A program made the position numbers and the translations under genes. 64,000 bases of DNA from Jiangella alba (GTDB taxonomy: Bacteria > Actinomycetota > Actinomycetes > Jiangellales > Jiangellaceae). Positions 51,883 through 60,191 of the stretch are shown piece by piece. The stretch covers positions 744,001 to 808,000 of the forward strand of contig NZ_FNUC01000004.1 of the NCBI RefSeq assembly GCF_900106035.1, in the 5' to 3' direction. Position 1 is the stretch's first letter. Every line of letters begins with the position of its first letter. The notes under the pieces are model-generated. The model did no database searches. It saw nothing but the letters and a program-made list of their open reading frames with translations, and was not told the DNA's origin.

Positions 51883-53076
51883 TCAGGTGCACGAGCCGGT
51901 CGAGACCGGCTCGGTGGCCTCGGCCGCGTCGGCGGCGACGTCGGTGAACTCGCTCGGCGCCAGCGCGTAGCCGGTGTCGGGGTCGGTCAGCGACGCCGCG
52001 AACACCACGCCCAGCACGGTGCCGTCGGGCGAGATGAGCGGCCCGCCGGAGTTGCCCGGCCGGATGCTGCCGCGCAGCGAGACGACCTCGCGGGTGATGG
52101 TGTTCTCGTCGTAGATGTCGTGCCCGATCAGCTCGTGGACGTCGCGGACGCGGACCTCCTCGCTGCGCAGCGGGCCGTTGTTCGGGTAGCCGATGACGGC
52201 GGCTTCGTCGCCGTTGCCGGGGTCGTCGGCCGTCATGGTGAGCTGCGGCAGCGTCAGCCCGGGGACGGACAGCACGGCGAGGTCGGTCTCGGGGTCGAAC
52301 GCCACCACCTGGGCGGCCAGCGGTTCGCCGTCGGGGAAGGTGACGACCGGCTCGCGGACACCGGCCACGACGTGGGCGTTGGTGAGGATGCGCTCGGGCG
52401 CGACCACGAAGCCGCTGCCGGTGATGACCCGCTCGCAGGCGTCGGCCCGGCCGGTGATCTGGACGACGCTCTCGGCCGCCGTGCGCACCTCGGGGTCGCG
52501 GCGCAGCAGGCTGCCGGGCGGGCCGACGTCGACGATCGGCTCGGCCGCCCACGGCACCACGACCTGCGGGAACCCGCCGGCCGCGACGACGTCCTCGAAG
52601 GCGTCGCGCAGGCTGTCGGGCGAGATCGGGACGGCTTGGTCGACGAGGTGCAGCAGCCGCGACTCGCGGACGCCGGGCGACGCGTACGGCACCGCCGCCG
52701 TCGAGATGGCCAGCCCGACGGCCCAGGCGGCCAGCAGCAGCCCGGCGACGCCGAGGACGGCGCCACCGGCGGCGTCGAACTTCTTCGCCGGCTGCGACGA
52801 CACCTTGGAGCGCACCCAGCCGCCGGCCCAGGCCAGCACGCCCTGCCCGATGGACGCGACGCCGAGCACCAGCAGGACCGCCAGCACCGACACCCCGAGC
52901 CCGGGGTCGAAGCCGCCGAGGACCAGCGGCACCAGCAGCAGTCCGGCGACCGCGCCGCCGACGAACCCGACGAAGGACAGGAGGCCGACGACGAAGCCGT
53001 GGGTCCAGCCGGTGTAGCCGACCACGACCGCCAGGATGATGATGATGAGGTCGACGGCGTTCAAGCCCAGCGTCAC
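51883..53076 (-). CDS. marP: Periplasmic serine protease MarP (CvpA plus trypsin-like)
   Basis: This 397-aa protein has a four-helix CvpA-like membrane domain (residues about 1-130, VDLIIIILAVVVGYTGWTHGFVVGLL). A linker leads to a chymotrypsin-fold protease with His in ILTNAHVVAG, Asp in DPETDLAVLSV and Ser in RPGNSGGPLIS. MarP of M. tuberculosis (Rv3671c) protects against acid and oxidative stress by processing envelope proteins such as RipA. A cysteine pair (DACERV and C-terminal TGSCT) may form a disulfide. GTG 53076 overlaps the NUDIX stop. Confidence 0.95.
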   Translation of the reverse strand: MTLGLNAVDLIIIILAVVVGYTGWTHGFVVGLLSFVGFVGGAVAGLLLVPLVLGGFDPGLGVSVLAVLLVLGVASIGQGVLAWAGGWVRSKVSSQPAKKFDAAGGAVLGVAGLLLAAWAVGLAISTAAVPYASPGVRESRLLHLVDQAVPISPDSLRDAFEDVVAAGGFPQVVVPWAAEPIVDVGPPGSLLRRDPEVRTAAESVVQITGRADACERVITGSGFVVAPERILTNAHVVAGVREPVVTFPDGEPLAAQVVAFDPETDLAVLSVPGLTLPQLTMTADDPGNGDEAAVIGYPNNGPLRSEEVRVRDVHELIGHDIYDENTITREVVSLRGSIRPGNSGGPLISPDGTVLGVVFAASLTDPDTGYALAPSEFTDVAADAAEATEPVSTGSCT

Positions 53077-53744
53077 GACCCACCTCGACCTTCACGGCTC
53101 AGGCCCATCACCGTGGGCAGCGGCTCGACCAGAGTACGATCCCACGGCTCGGCGAGCCCTGCCGCATCGAACAACGCGGACAGTACGCCCGCCGTGAACC
53201 CCCAGATGAGCATGCCACCGGCCCGGAACGCGGGACCGGACTGGCCGGACGGGTAGCGCAGCTGCAGCCGGTGGGCCGGGTCGGTGAGCTCACTGACCGG
53301 GACGCGCTGCACCGACGCCACCTCGACGGGATCGGCGACGCGCACCTCGCACGGCTCGCGCCACCACGCCAGCACCGGCGTGACCGAGTAGTTCGAGACG
53401 GAGATCCACAGCGGCGGCAGCGTGGTGATGACCTCGACGCCGGCGGGGTCGACGCCGGTCTCCTCGGCGCACTCGCGCAACGCGGTGCCGACCGGTCCGG
53501 CGTCGCCGGGCTCGGCGCCGCCGCCGGGGAACGCCGCCTGGCCCGCGTGGCTGCGCAACCCGGCCGCCCGCTCGATCAGCAGGACGTCGGAGCGGCCGTC
53601 GGTGTCGCCGAACAGCAGCAGGACCGCGGACTCGCGCGCGGTGTCGTCAGGGGCGGACCATCGACCGGCGTGGTCGGCCCACGCGCCGGTGGCGGCGTCG
53701 GCGACGCGCCGCAGCCATGGTGGCGGGCCGTCGGCGGTCGTCAT
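53073..53744 (-). CDS. NUDIX hydrolase, CoA pyrophosphatase type
   Basis: This 223-aa protein has a Nudix box in [25 protein letters not shown], preceded by [11 protein letters not shown], the CoA-diphosphatase (NUDT7/CoaSE) upstream motif. It corresponds to Rv3672c. It lies between nth and marP with overlaps on both sides. A thioredoxin-like gene that I recall as Rv3673c in mycobacteria is missing here. Confidence 0.9.
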   Translation of the reverse strand: MTTADGPPPWLRRVADAATGAWADHAGRWSAPDDTARESAVLLLFGDTDGRSDVLLIERAAGLRSHAGQAAFPGGGAEPGDAGPVGTALRECAEETGVDPAGVEVITTLPPLWISVSNYSVTPVLAWWREPCEVRVADPVEVASVQRVPVSELTDPAHRLQLRYPSGQSGPAFRAGGMLIWGFTAGVLSALFDAAGLAEPWDRTLVEPLPTVMGLSREGRGGS

Positions 53745-54445
53745 GCACGCGGCCCTTCACGGACCAGTTTGGCGGCCACCTTGGGGTCGGTGGGGCCCTC
53801 GCCGTAGGCGGGGCACAGCCGTGCCAGCGGGCACGCCCCGCAGGCCGGGCGGCGGGCGTGGCAGCGGCGGCGTCCGTGCCAGATGACGCGATGCGACAGC
53901 ATGGTCCAGTCGCTCTTCGGGAACAGCGCGCCGATCTCGGCCTCGACCTTGTCGGGGTCGGTCTGCGTGGTCCAGCCGAACCGGCGCACCAGCCGCCCGA
54001 AGTGGGTGTCGACGGTGATGCCGGGGACGTCGAACGCGTTGCCGAGCACGACGTTGGCGGTCTTGCGGCCGACGCCGGGCAGCGTGACGAGGTCTTTCAG
54101 CGTGCCGGGCACCTCGCCGCCGAAGCGGTCGACCAGCGCCTGCGACAGCCCGAGGATGGACTGCGTCTTCGCCCGGAAGAACCCGGTGGGCTGGATGATC
54201 TTCTCGACGTCGTCGCGCTCGGCCGCCGCCAGCGCGACCGCGTTGGGGTAGCGCGCGAACAGCGTGGGCGTGACGCCGTTGACCCGCACGTCGGTGGTCT
54301 GCGCCGACAGCACCGTGGCGATCAGCAACTCGAACGGCGTGGTGAAGTCGAGCTCGCAGTGAGCGTCGGGATACAGGGCGTCGAGCTCGCGGTTGATCTT
54401 GCGGGCCCGCCGCGTGAGGGCGAGCTTGGACTCGGTAGCGACCAT
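53741..54445 (-). CDS. nth: Endonuclease III (base-excision DNA glycosylase)
   Basis: This protein is about 234 aa. It has the HhH motif with the catalytic lysine, [20 protein letters not shown], the catalytic Asp in [16 protein letters not shown], and a [4Fe-4S] cluster [17 protein letters not shown]. It excises oxidised pyrimidines. ATG 54445 or GTG 54454 may be the start. Its stop overlaps the NUDIX start by ATGA. It is divergent from crp. Confidence 0.96.
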   Translation of the reverse strand: MVATESKLALTRRARKINRELDALYPDAHCELDFTTPFELLIATVLSAQTTDVRVNGVTPTLFARYPNAVALAAAERDDVEKIIQPTGFFRAKTQSILGLSQALVDRFGGEVPGTLKDLVTLPGVGRKTANVVLGNAFDVPGITVDTHFGRLVRRFGWTTQTDPDKVEAEIGALFPKSDWTMLSHRVIWHGRRRCHARRPACGACPLARLCPAYGEGPTDPKVAAKLVREGPRA

Positions 54446-54675
54446 CGACACCACTTCACTCTACGTTCTGGGACCGACAGGCCCGCGTTTGCGCGGCGAA
54501 ACCCAGTTGCCCGGGAGCTCGGCGCGAATCCGTACCTGTGCCGCGCGCCGAATTCTGCTGTGTGGGGGCGAATGGTCCGCCATGATGGCCCCACGGCACA
54601 ATGGGTTGCGGCCGACGTGACGCGAAACACCAGACCGTTGACCGCGCGTGGCTCGACGGCAGGGAGGATCTGGCA

Positions 54676-55353
54676 GTGGTTGACGACGTTCTACGGAGCG
54701 CGCTTCTGTTCCGCGAACTCGATGACGAGGCGGCCGGCGCGCTGCGTGCGTCGATGACCGAAGTGCACCTCAGCCGGGGCGAGACCCTGTTCCGCGAGGG
54801 CGACGAGGGCGACCGCGTTTACGTCGTGACCGAGGGCAAGATCAAGCTGGGCCGCACCGCGCCCGACGGCCGCGAGAACCTGCTGGCGCTGCTCGGACCG
54901 GGTCAGATGTTCGGCGAACTGTCGCTGTTCGACCCCGGCCCGCGCTCGGCCACGGCCACGGCCGTCACCGACACCACGCTGTGGAGCCTCAGCCACGCCG
55001 ACCTCACGCCCTGGCTGACGGGGCGGCCCGAGGTGGCCCGCGGCCTGCTGCTGCAGCTGGCGTCGCGGCTGCGCCGGTCCAACGACATCCAGACCGACCT
55101 CGTCTTCTCCGACGTGCCGGGCCGGGTGGCCAAGCAGCTGCTGGACCTCTCGACGCGCTTCGGCGTGCCGTCCGAGGAGGGCATGCGGGTCGTCCACGAC
55201 CTCACGCAGGAAGAGCTGGCCCAGCTGGTCGGCGCGTCGCGCGAGACCGTCAACAAGGCGCTGGCCGACTTCGTGTCGCGCGGCTGGCTGCGGCTCGAGC
55301 AGCGCTCGGTGGTCGTCCTCGACGTCGACCGGCTGCGCCGCCGGGCCCGCTGA
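54676..55353 (+). CDS. crp: Crp/Fnr-family cAMP receptor protein
   Basis: This 225-aa protein has the cyclic nucleotide domain with LFREGDEGDRVYVVTEGKIKLG and the phosphate cassette FGELSLFDPGPRSATATAV. The HTH (LTQEELAQLVGASRETVNKALADF) matches M. tuberculosis Crp and GlxR almost exactly. It is a global regulator of carbon and stress genes. GTG 54676 fits Crp N-termini and follows AGGGAGG; the frame extended to 54601 is not conserved. Known targets include acetate metabolism, so the acs and symporter genes here are candidates (inference). Confidence 0.96.
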   Translation: MVDDVLRSALLFRELDDEAAGALRASMTEVHLSRGETLFREGDEGDRVYVVTEGKIKLGRTAPDGRENLLALLGPGQMFGELSLFDPGPRSATATAVTDTTLWSLSHADLTPWLTGRPEVARGLLLQLASRLRRSNDIQTDLVFSDVPGRVAKQLLDLSTRFGVPSEEGMRVVHDLTQEELAQLVGASRETVNKALADFVSRGWLRLEQRSVVVLDVDRLRRRAR

Positions 55354-55363
55354 CGCCGTCCGC

Positions 55364-56125
55364 TCAGCCGGGGGCGCGCAGGTAGGCCAGGGTGGCCTCG
55401 ACGGTGCTCTCGGCGGCCGGCCAGAGCGCACGGTCGACGTCGGCGTAGACCACCTCGACGACGTCGCGGGCGGTCCGCGCGCCGCCGGCCAGCGCGGCCC
55501 GGACCTGCGCGATCCGCTGCCGCCGGTGCGCCACGTACTCGTCGACGACATCGGTGGCGCGCCACCGCAGCGGGCCGTGGCCGGGCAGCAGCAGCGCGTC
55601 GGGGGGCACGGCCGTGCGCAGCAGTTCGAGCGACGCCAGATAGTCGCCGAGGTCGCCGTCGGGGTGCGACACGATCGTGGTGCCGCGGCCGAGCACGGTG
55701 TCGCCGGTGAACAGCAGCACCGACTCGCCGTCGTCGGCGACGAACGAGACGGAGTCGGCGGTGTGACCCGGGGTGTCCAGGACCGTGAGGCCGAAGTCGT
55801 CCAGCCGCTGCCCGTGCGGCGGCAGCTCGGCGTCGGCGCCGCTGGCGGCAGGGTCGCGGGCCAGCACCGGCGCACCGCCGGTCAGCTCGCGGAACAGGTC
55901 GACGCCGCCGCAGTGGTCGGCATGGTGGTGGGTGATCAGCCCGACCGACACCGGTCCGAGCGACAGGACCGCGTCGAGGTGCTCCTCCAGCCACGGACCG
56001 GGGTCGATGACGACGTTGCCGTCACCGGTCCGCAGCACGTACGTGTTGGTGCCGTCGAGGGTCATCGGGCCGGGGTTGTCCGCCCGCACCAGCCGGCACC
56101 ACGCCGGCAGCTCCACGTCGGTCAC
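55364..56125 (-). CDS. MBL-fold metallo-hydrolase (LACTB2-like)
   Basis: This 253-aa protein has LITHHHADHCGGVDLFREL (HxHxDH), LDTPGHTADSVSF, LLFTGDTVLG and LLPGHGP, the complete metallo-beta-lactamase metal set. The N-terminal NPGPMTLDGTNTYVLRTG and C-terminal winged-helix-like region match LACTB2-type enzymes, some of which are RNases. It corresponds to Rv3677c. GTG 56125 overlaps the NUDIX stop. It is convergent with crp, 10 bp apart. Confidence 0.93.
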   Translation of the reverse strand: MTDVELPAWCRLVRADNPGPMTLDGTNTYVLRTGDGNVVIDPGPWLEEHLDAVLSLGPVSVGLITHHHADHCGGVDLFRELTGGAPVLARDPAASGADAELPPHGQRLDDFGLTVLDTPGHTADSVSFVADDGESVLLFTGDTVLGRGTTIVSHPDGDLGDYLASLELLRTAVPPDALLLPGHGPLRWRATDVVDEYVAHRRQRIAQVRAALAGGARTARDVVEVVYADVDRALWPAAESTVEATLAYLRAPG

Positions 56126-56796
56126 TGCGCGTCTCCTGGGTCGTCGCCGGGGAAGTCGGGGTCGCCGGGCAGCAGCGCCCACACCCGCTCGCCGTCGTCG
56201 AGCCAGCCGGGCACGACGGTCTCGACGGCCCGCCCGGCGCCCGCGGCCAGCGCCTCGGCCGTCGTCGCGAAACCGGTGAGCGAGGCCAGCACCACCGCCG
56301 TCGGCGGCAGCATGACCCACTCGCCGGCGTCGCCGCGGGCCAGCGCGTCGGCCGGGCGCACCCATTCCACCCGCGACGCCTCGCCGGAGACGTCGGCGGT
56401 CGCCTGCCCGGACGGCAGCGCCGCCAGGTAGAACCAGGTGTCGTAGCGGCGTTCCTCGAACCGCGGCGTGATCCAGTGCGCCCACGGCACGAGCTCGCCG
56501 GGCGTCAGCTCGACGCCGGTCTCCTCGTGCGTCTCACGGATCGCCGCCCGGACGAACGCGTCGTCCGGGTCGGCGCCGTCGGCGGGGTCGACCTTGCCGC
56601 CGGGGAAGGCCAGCATGCCGGCGGCGAAGGCCATGCCGACATGCCGGACGTGCACGTACACCTCGACGCCGGCCGGGGTGTCGCGCAGCAGCGCGACCGT
56701 CGCCGACGGCCGGGCCGGGACGACCGGCAGGTCGCCCACGGCGAACGCCCGGGCCCGCTCCGCGATGGGAGCGGGCAGCGCACGCCGGTCCGTCAG
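56122..56796 (-). CDS. NUDIX hydrolase with probable CTG start
   Basis: This protein is about 224 aa. The Nudix box lies in AFPGGKVDPADGADPDDAFVRAAIRETHEETGVEL. The family usually includes the N-terminal ERARAFAVGDLPVVPARPSATVALLRD. In this frame there is no ATG or GTG near the RidA stop. CTG 56796 overlaps that stop as CTGA, mirroring the ATGA/GTGA junctions of the operon. GTG 56739 would remove about 19 conserved-looking residues. The substrate is unknown. Confidence 0.82.
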   Translation of the reverse strand: MTDRRALPAPIAERARAFAVGDLPVVPARPSATVALLRDTPAGVEVYVHVRHVGMAFAAGMLAFPGGKVDPADGADPDDAFVRAAIRETHEETGVELTPGELVPWAHWITPRFEERRYDTWFYLAALPSGQATADVSGEASRVEWVRPADALARGDAGEWVMLPPTAVVLASLTGFATTAEALAAGAGRAVETVVPGWLDDGERVWALLPGDPDFPGDDPGDAQ

Positions 56797-57257
56797 CCCA
56801 CCTCGACGATCATCTCGACCTCGACCGGCGCGTCGAGCGGCAGCACCGTCAGGCCGACCGCGCTGCGGGCGTGCTGGCCGAGATCGCCGAAGACCTTGCC
56901 GAGCAGCTCGCTGGCGCCGTTGATGACCTGCGGCTGGCCGGTGAAGTCGGGCGTCGACGCGACGAACCCGAGCACCTTCACGACACGCGTGACGGCGGAC
57001 AGGTCGCCCACCTCGGCGCGGACCGCCGCCAGCGCGTTGAGGGCGCACTGCTGCGCGCACTCGTACGCCTGCTCGGGCGTGACCTCGCCGCCGACCTTGC
57101 CCTTGTGGATCAGCTCGCCGCCCCGTACCGGCACCTGGCCGGACGTGAACACGAACGAGCCGGTGCGCACGGCCGGCACGTACGCCGCGACCGGCTTGGC
57201 GACGTCCGGCAGGCTCAGGCCCAGCTCGGCCAGCCGCTCCTCGGGGGTGCCCGTCAT
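56793..57257 (-). CDS. RidA family (YjgF/UK114) enamine/imine deaminase
   Basis: This 154-aa protein has GSFVFTSGQVPVRGGELIHKGKVGGEVTPEQAYECAQQCALNALAAV and the C-terminal DAPVEVEMIVEV. It corresponds to Rv3678c. The family arginine of catalytic RidA (often in an RxxVxV segment) is not clear, as in many actinobacterial members, so deaminase activity is uncertain. ATG 57257 overlaps the DUF4177-like stop. Confidence 0.9.
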   Translation of the reverse strand: MTGTPEERLAELGLSLPDVAKPVAAYVPAVRTGSFVFTSGQVPVRGGELIHKGKVGGEVTPEQAYECAQQCALNALAAVRAEVGDLSAVTRVVKVLGFVASTPDFTGQPQVINGASELLGKVFGDLGQHARSAVGLTVLPLDAPVEVEMIVEVG

Positions 57258-57412
57258 TCCGCCTTCTCCCGCTTGAAGTAAGCCACCACGTTCTCGGGGT
57301 TCATACCCGGGACGATCTGGACCAGCTCCCAGCCGTCCTCGCCCCAGTTGTCCAGGATCTGCTTCGTCGCGTGCACCAGCACGGGTGCCGTCGCGTACTC
57401 CCACTTGGCCAT
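57254..57412 (-). CDS. Small DUF4177-like protein
   Basis: This 52-aa protein starts MAKWEYATAPVLVHATKQIL and continues DNWGEDGWELVQIVPG, with NVVAYFKREKAE at the end. WEY, GWELV and a closing FKR are typical of DUF4177. It is easily missed because of its length. It is coupled to ridA by ATGA and heads the leftward NUDIX-marP series of operons. No function is known. Confidence 0.85.
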   Translation of the reverse strand: MAKWEYATAPVLVHATKQILDNWGEDGWELVQIVPGMNPENVVAYFKREKAE

Positions 57413-57436
57413 GGGCGCGAGCCTACTGGTCGGCCC

Positions 57437-57949
57437 TCAGGCCCAGCGCGACCCCTGGCCGAGGTGCTCGTCGAAGACCAGCCAGGTGCGGGTGCTGAGC
57501 ACGCCGGCGACGTCCTGGATGTGTTCGAGCACGACGTGGCGCAGCTCGCTGTTGTTGGGCGCCCGGACCAGCGCGAGCACGTCGAAATCGCCGCCGACCA
57601 GCGCGAAGTGCTCGACGTACGGCAGCGAGCCGAGCGCTGCCGACACCTCGCGCCAGGCGTTCTGCTGGATCGACAGCATGACGTAGGCGCTCGTGGCCAG
57701 CCCGGCGCGTTCGGGGTTCACCTGGGCGGAGAAGCCGGTGATGACGCCGTCGGCGAGCAGGCGGTCGACCCGGGCGTAGGCGTTGGCCCGCGACACGTGG
57801 ACGCGTTCGGCCAGTTGCCGAATGGACAGCCGGCCCTGTTCGACCAGCTCAGCGAGGATGCGGCGGTCGACGTCGTCGAGATCGCGGGCAGACGAACGGC
57901 CGGTATTCCAGGTGTGACCGCCGTCACCCGGAGACGTTTGGTCGCTCAT
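57437..57949 (-). CDS. Lrp/AsnC family regulator of the bkd operon
   Basis: This 170-aa protein has an N-terminal HTH (DVDRRILAELVEQGRLSIRQLAERVHVSRANAYARV) and a C-terminal RAM domain (HFALVGGDFDVLALVRAPNNSELRHVV). It is divergent from the branched-chain 2-oxoacid dehydrogenase operon (114 bp between starts), the usual place for BkdR, which activates bkd genes in response to branched-chain amino acids. The gap holds a TTTTCGGCCGG stretch, but I cannot define the binding site. Confidence 0.9.
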   Translation of the reverse strand: MSDQTSPGDGGHTWNTGRSSARDLDDVDRRILAELVEQGRLSIRQLAERVHVSRANAYARVDRLLADGVITGFSAQVNPERAGLATSAYVMLSIQQNAWREVSAALGSLPYVEHFALVGGDFDVLALVRAPNNSELRHVVLEHIQDVAGVLSTRTWLVFDEHLGQGSRWA

Positions 57950-58062
57950 CGGCGCTCCCTACTGCCAGCTGTCACCGTTTTCGGCCGGTTGTAGAGATGA
58001 CCATCTCACGAGGAGCACTATTCGGGGATAGAGCGTCCGCCTGCCGGAGGGGTGACAGAGCC

Positions 58063-59190
58063 ATGACCACGCAGGCCGAACACCGGATGCCCGCGCCCGC
58101 CGCGCCGCCCGCCGAGGCCGGGCTGCTGCCGTCCGCCGAGCCGGTCCGGTTCCTCGACGACGACGGCTCCCCCGCGCCGGGCGACGCCCACGGCCGGTAC
58201 GAACGGCCGCCCAGCGAGCTGCTGCGCCGCGCCTACGACGCGATGGTGCTCGGCCGGCGGTTCGACGCGCAGGCCACGGCGCTGACGAAGCAGGGACGCC
58301 TCGCCGTCTACCCGTCCAGCCGCGGCCAGGAGGCGGGCGAGATCGGCGCCGTCCTCGCGCTGCGCGACACCGACTGGCTGTTCCCGACGTACCGCGACTC
58401 GATGGCGCTGATCGCCCGCGGCATCGACCCCGTCGAGGCGCTGACGCTGCTGCGCGGCAACTGGCACTGCGGCTACGACCCGGTGGCCACGCGCACGGCG
58501 CCGCAGTGCACGCCGCTCGCCACGCACGCGCCGCACGCCGTCGGGGTCGCCTACGCCGCCCGCCGGCGCGGCGAGGACACCGTCGCACTGGTGCTCATCG
58601 GCGACGGCGGCACCAGTGAGGGCGACTTCCACGAGGCGCTCAACTTCGCCGCCGTCTTCCAGGCTCCGGTCGTGTTCCTGGTGCAGAACAACGGCTACGC
58701 CATCTCCGTCCCGCTGTCGCGGCAGACGGCGGCGCCGTCGCTGGCGCACAAGGGGGTCGGCTACGGCGTGCGCAGCGAGCGGGTCGACGGCAACGATCCG
58801 CTCGCGATGCTGGCGGTGCTGGTCGACGCGGTCGAGTCCGCCCGCGCGGGCGGCGGGCCGGTGCTCGTCGAGGCGCACACGTACCGCGTCGAGCCGCACA
58901 CCAACGCCGACGACGACGGCCGCTACCGCGACCACGACGAGGTCGAGACGTGGAAGCGGCGCGACCCGATCGCGCGGCTCGAGGCACACCTGCGCTCGGC
59001 CGGCGAGCTGACCGACGACGACGTCTCGGCCGCCCGGGAGGCCGCCGAGGCGTTCGCGGGCGAGGTGCGCACGCGGCTGGCGGGGGAGGCGACCGGCGAC
59101 CCCGCCGACCTGTTCGCCCACGTCTACGCATCGCCGACGCCGCAGCTGAAGGAGCAGGCGACGTGGCTGGCGGAGGAGCTGGCGCGATGA
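58063..59190 (+). CDS. bkdA: Branched-chain 2-oxoacid dehydrogenase E1 alpha
   Basis: This 375-aa protein has the ThDP motif IGDGGTSEGDFHEALNFAA to QNNGYAISVP and the conserved phosphorylation-loop-like YRVEPHTNADDDGRYR. RGQEAGEIGAVLAL and PTYRDSMALIARG are typical of E1 alpha. ATG 58063 lies 13 nt beyond GGAGGGG; an in-frame upstream ATG at 57997 is less likely. It is coupled to E1 beta by ATGA. The complex converts valine-, leucine- and isoleucine-derived oxoacids to CoA starters for branched fatty acids. Confidence 0.94.
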   Translation: MTTQAEHRMPAPAAPPAEAGLLPSAEPVRFLDDDGSPAPGDAHGRYERPPSELLRRAYDAMVLGRRFDAQATALTKQGRLAVYPSSRGQEAGEIGAVLALRDTDWLFPTYRDSMALIARGIDPVEALTLLRGNWHCGYDPVATRTAPQCTPLATHAPHAVGVAYAARRRGEDTVALVLIGDGGTSEGDFHEALNFAAVFQAPVVFLVQNNGYAISVPLSRQTAAPSLAHKGVGYGVRSERVDGNDPLAMLAVLVDAVESARAGGGPVLVEAHTYRVEPHTNADDDGRYRDHDEVETWKRRDPIARLEAHLRSAGELTDDDVSAAREAAEAFAGEVRTRLAGEATGDPADLFAHVYASPTPQLKEQATWLAEELAR

Positions 59191-60191
59191 CGGTGACCAT
59201 GGGCAAGGCGCTCAACGCCGCCCTGCGCGACGCGATGCGCGAGGACGACACCGTCCTGATGTTCGGCGAGGACGTCGGCCCGCTCGGCGGCGTCTTCCGG
59301 GTCACCGACGGCCTGGCCGCCGAGTTCGGCGACGACCGCTGCTTCGACACCCCGCTGGCCGAGGCCGGCATCGTCGGCCTGGCCGTCGGCATGGCGATGA
59401 ACGGCTTCCGCCCCGTCGTCGAGATGCAGTTCGACGCGTTCGCCTACCCGGCGTTCGAGCAGATCGCCTCGCACGTCGCGAAGATGCGCAACCGCACCCG
59501 CGGCGCCGTCGGCCTGCCGATGGTCATCCGGGTTCCGTACGCGGGCGGTATCGGCGGCGTCGAGCACCACTCCGACTCCTCCGAGGCGTACTACGCGCAC
59601 ACGCCCGGCCTCAAGGTCGTCACGCCGGCCACCGTCGCCGACGCCTACTCGCTGCTGCGCGAGGCGATCGCCGACCCGGACCCGGTCGTGTTCATGGAGC
59701 CGAAGAAGTTGTACTGGGCCAAGGACGAGGTGACGCTGCCGGTTACTGCTCCGCCGTTCGGTTCTGCCGTGGTGCGGCGGGCCGGTACGGACGCGACGCT
59801 GGTCGCGTACGGGCCGGCGGTGCCGGTGGCGCTGGAGGCGGCGGAGGCCGCCGCGTCGGAGGGGCGCTCGCTGGAGGTCGTGGACCTGCGCACGCTGGTG
59901 CCGTTCGACGACGCGACGGTCGCGGAGTCCGTGCGCAAGACCGGCCGATGCGTCGTCGTCGCCGAGGCCACGGGGTTCGCCAGCGTGTCCGCCGAGATCG
60001 CGGCGCGCGTGCAGGAGCGCTGCTTCCACTCACTGTGGGCGCCGGTGCTGCGGGTGACCGGCTGGGACGTGCCGTTCCCGCCGCCGGTCCTGGAGAAGTA
60101 CCAGCTGCCCGGCGTCGACCGCGTCCTCGACACCGTCGATCGGCTGCAGTTCGACGACGCGCCGGACCCGCGATTCGTGGGGGCGCCGTGA
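59187..60191 (+). CDS. bkdB: Branched-chain 2-oxoacid dehydrogenase E1 beta
   Basis: This 334-aa transketolase-like subunit has LMFGEDVGPLGGVFRVT, FDTPLAEAGIVGLAVGMA, PYAGGIGGVEHHSDSSEAYYAHTPGLKVV and SLEVVDLRTLVPFD. It pairs with E1 alpha. Its ATG and stop overlap the neighbours as ATGA and GTGA. Confidence 0.95.
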   Translation: MTVTMGKALNAALRDAMREDDTVLMFGEDVGPLGGVFRVTDGLAAEFGDDRCFDTPLAEAGIVGLAVGMAMNGFRPVVEMQFDAFAYPAFEQIASHVAKMRNRTRGAVGLPMVIRVPYAGGIGGVEHHSDSSEAYYAHTPGLKVVTPATVADAYSLLREAIADPDPVVFMEPKKLYWAKDEVTLPVTAPPFGSAVVRRAGTDATLVAYGPAVPVALEAAEAAASEGRSLEVVDLRTLVPFDDATVAESVRKTGRCVVVAEATGFASVSAEIAARVQERCFHSLWAPVLRVTGWDVPFPPPVLEKYQLPGVDRVLDTVDRLQFDDAPDPRFVGAP

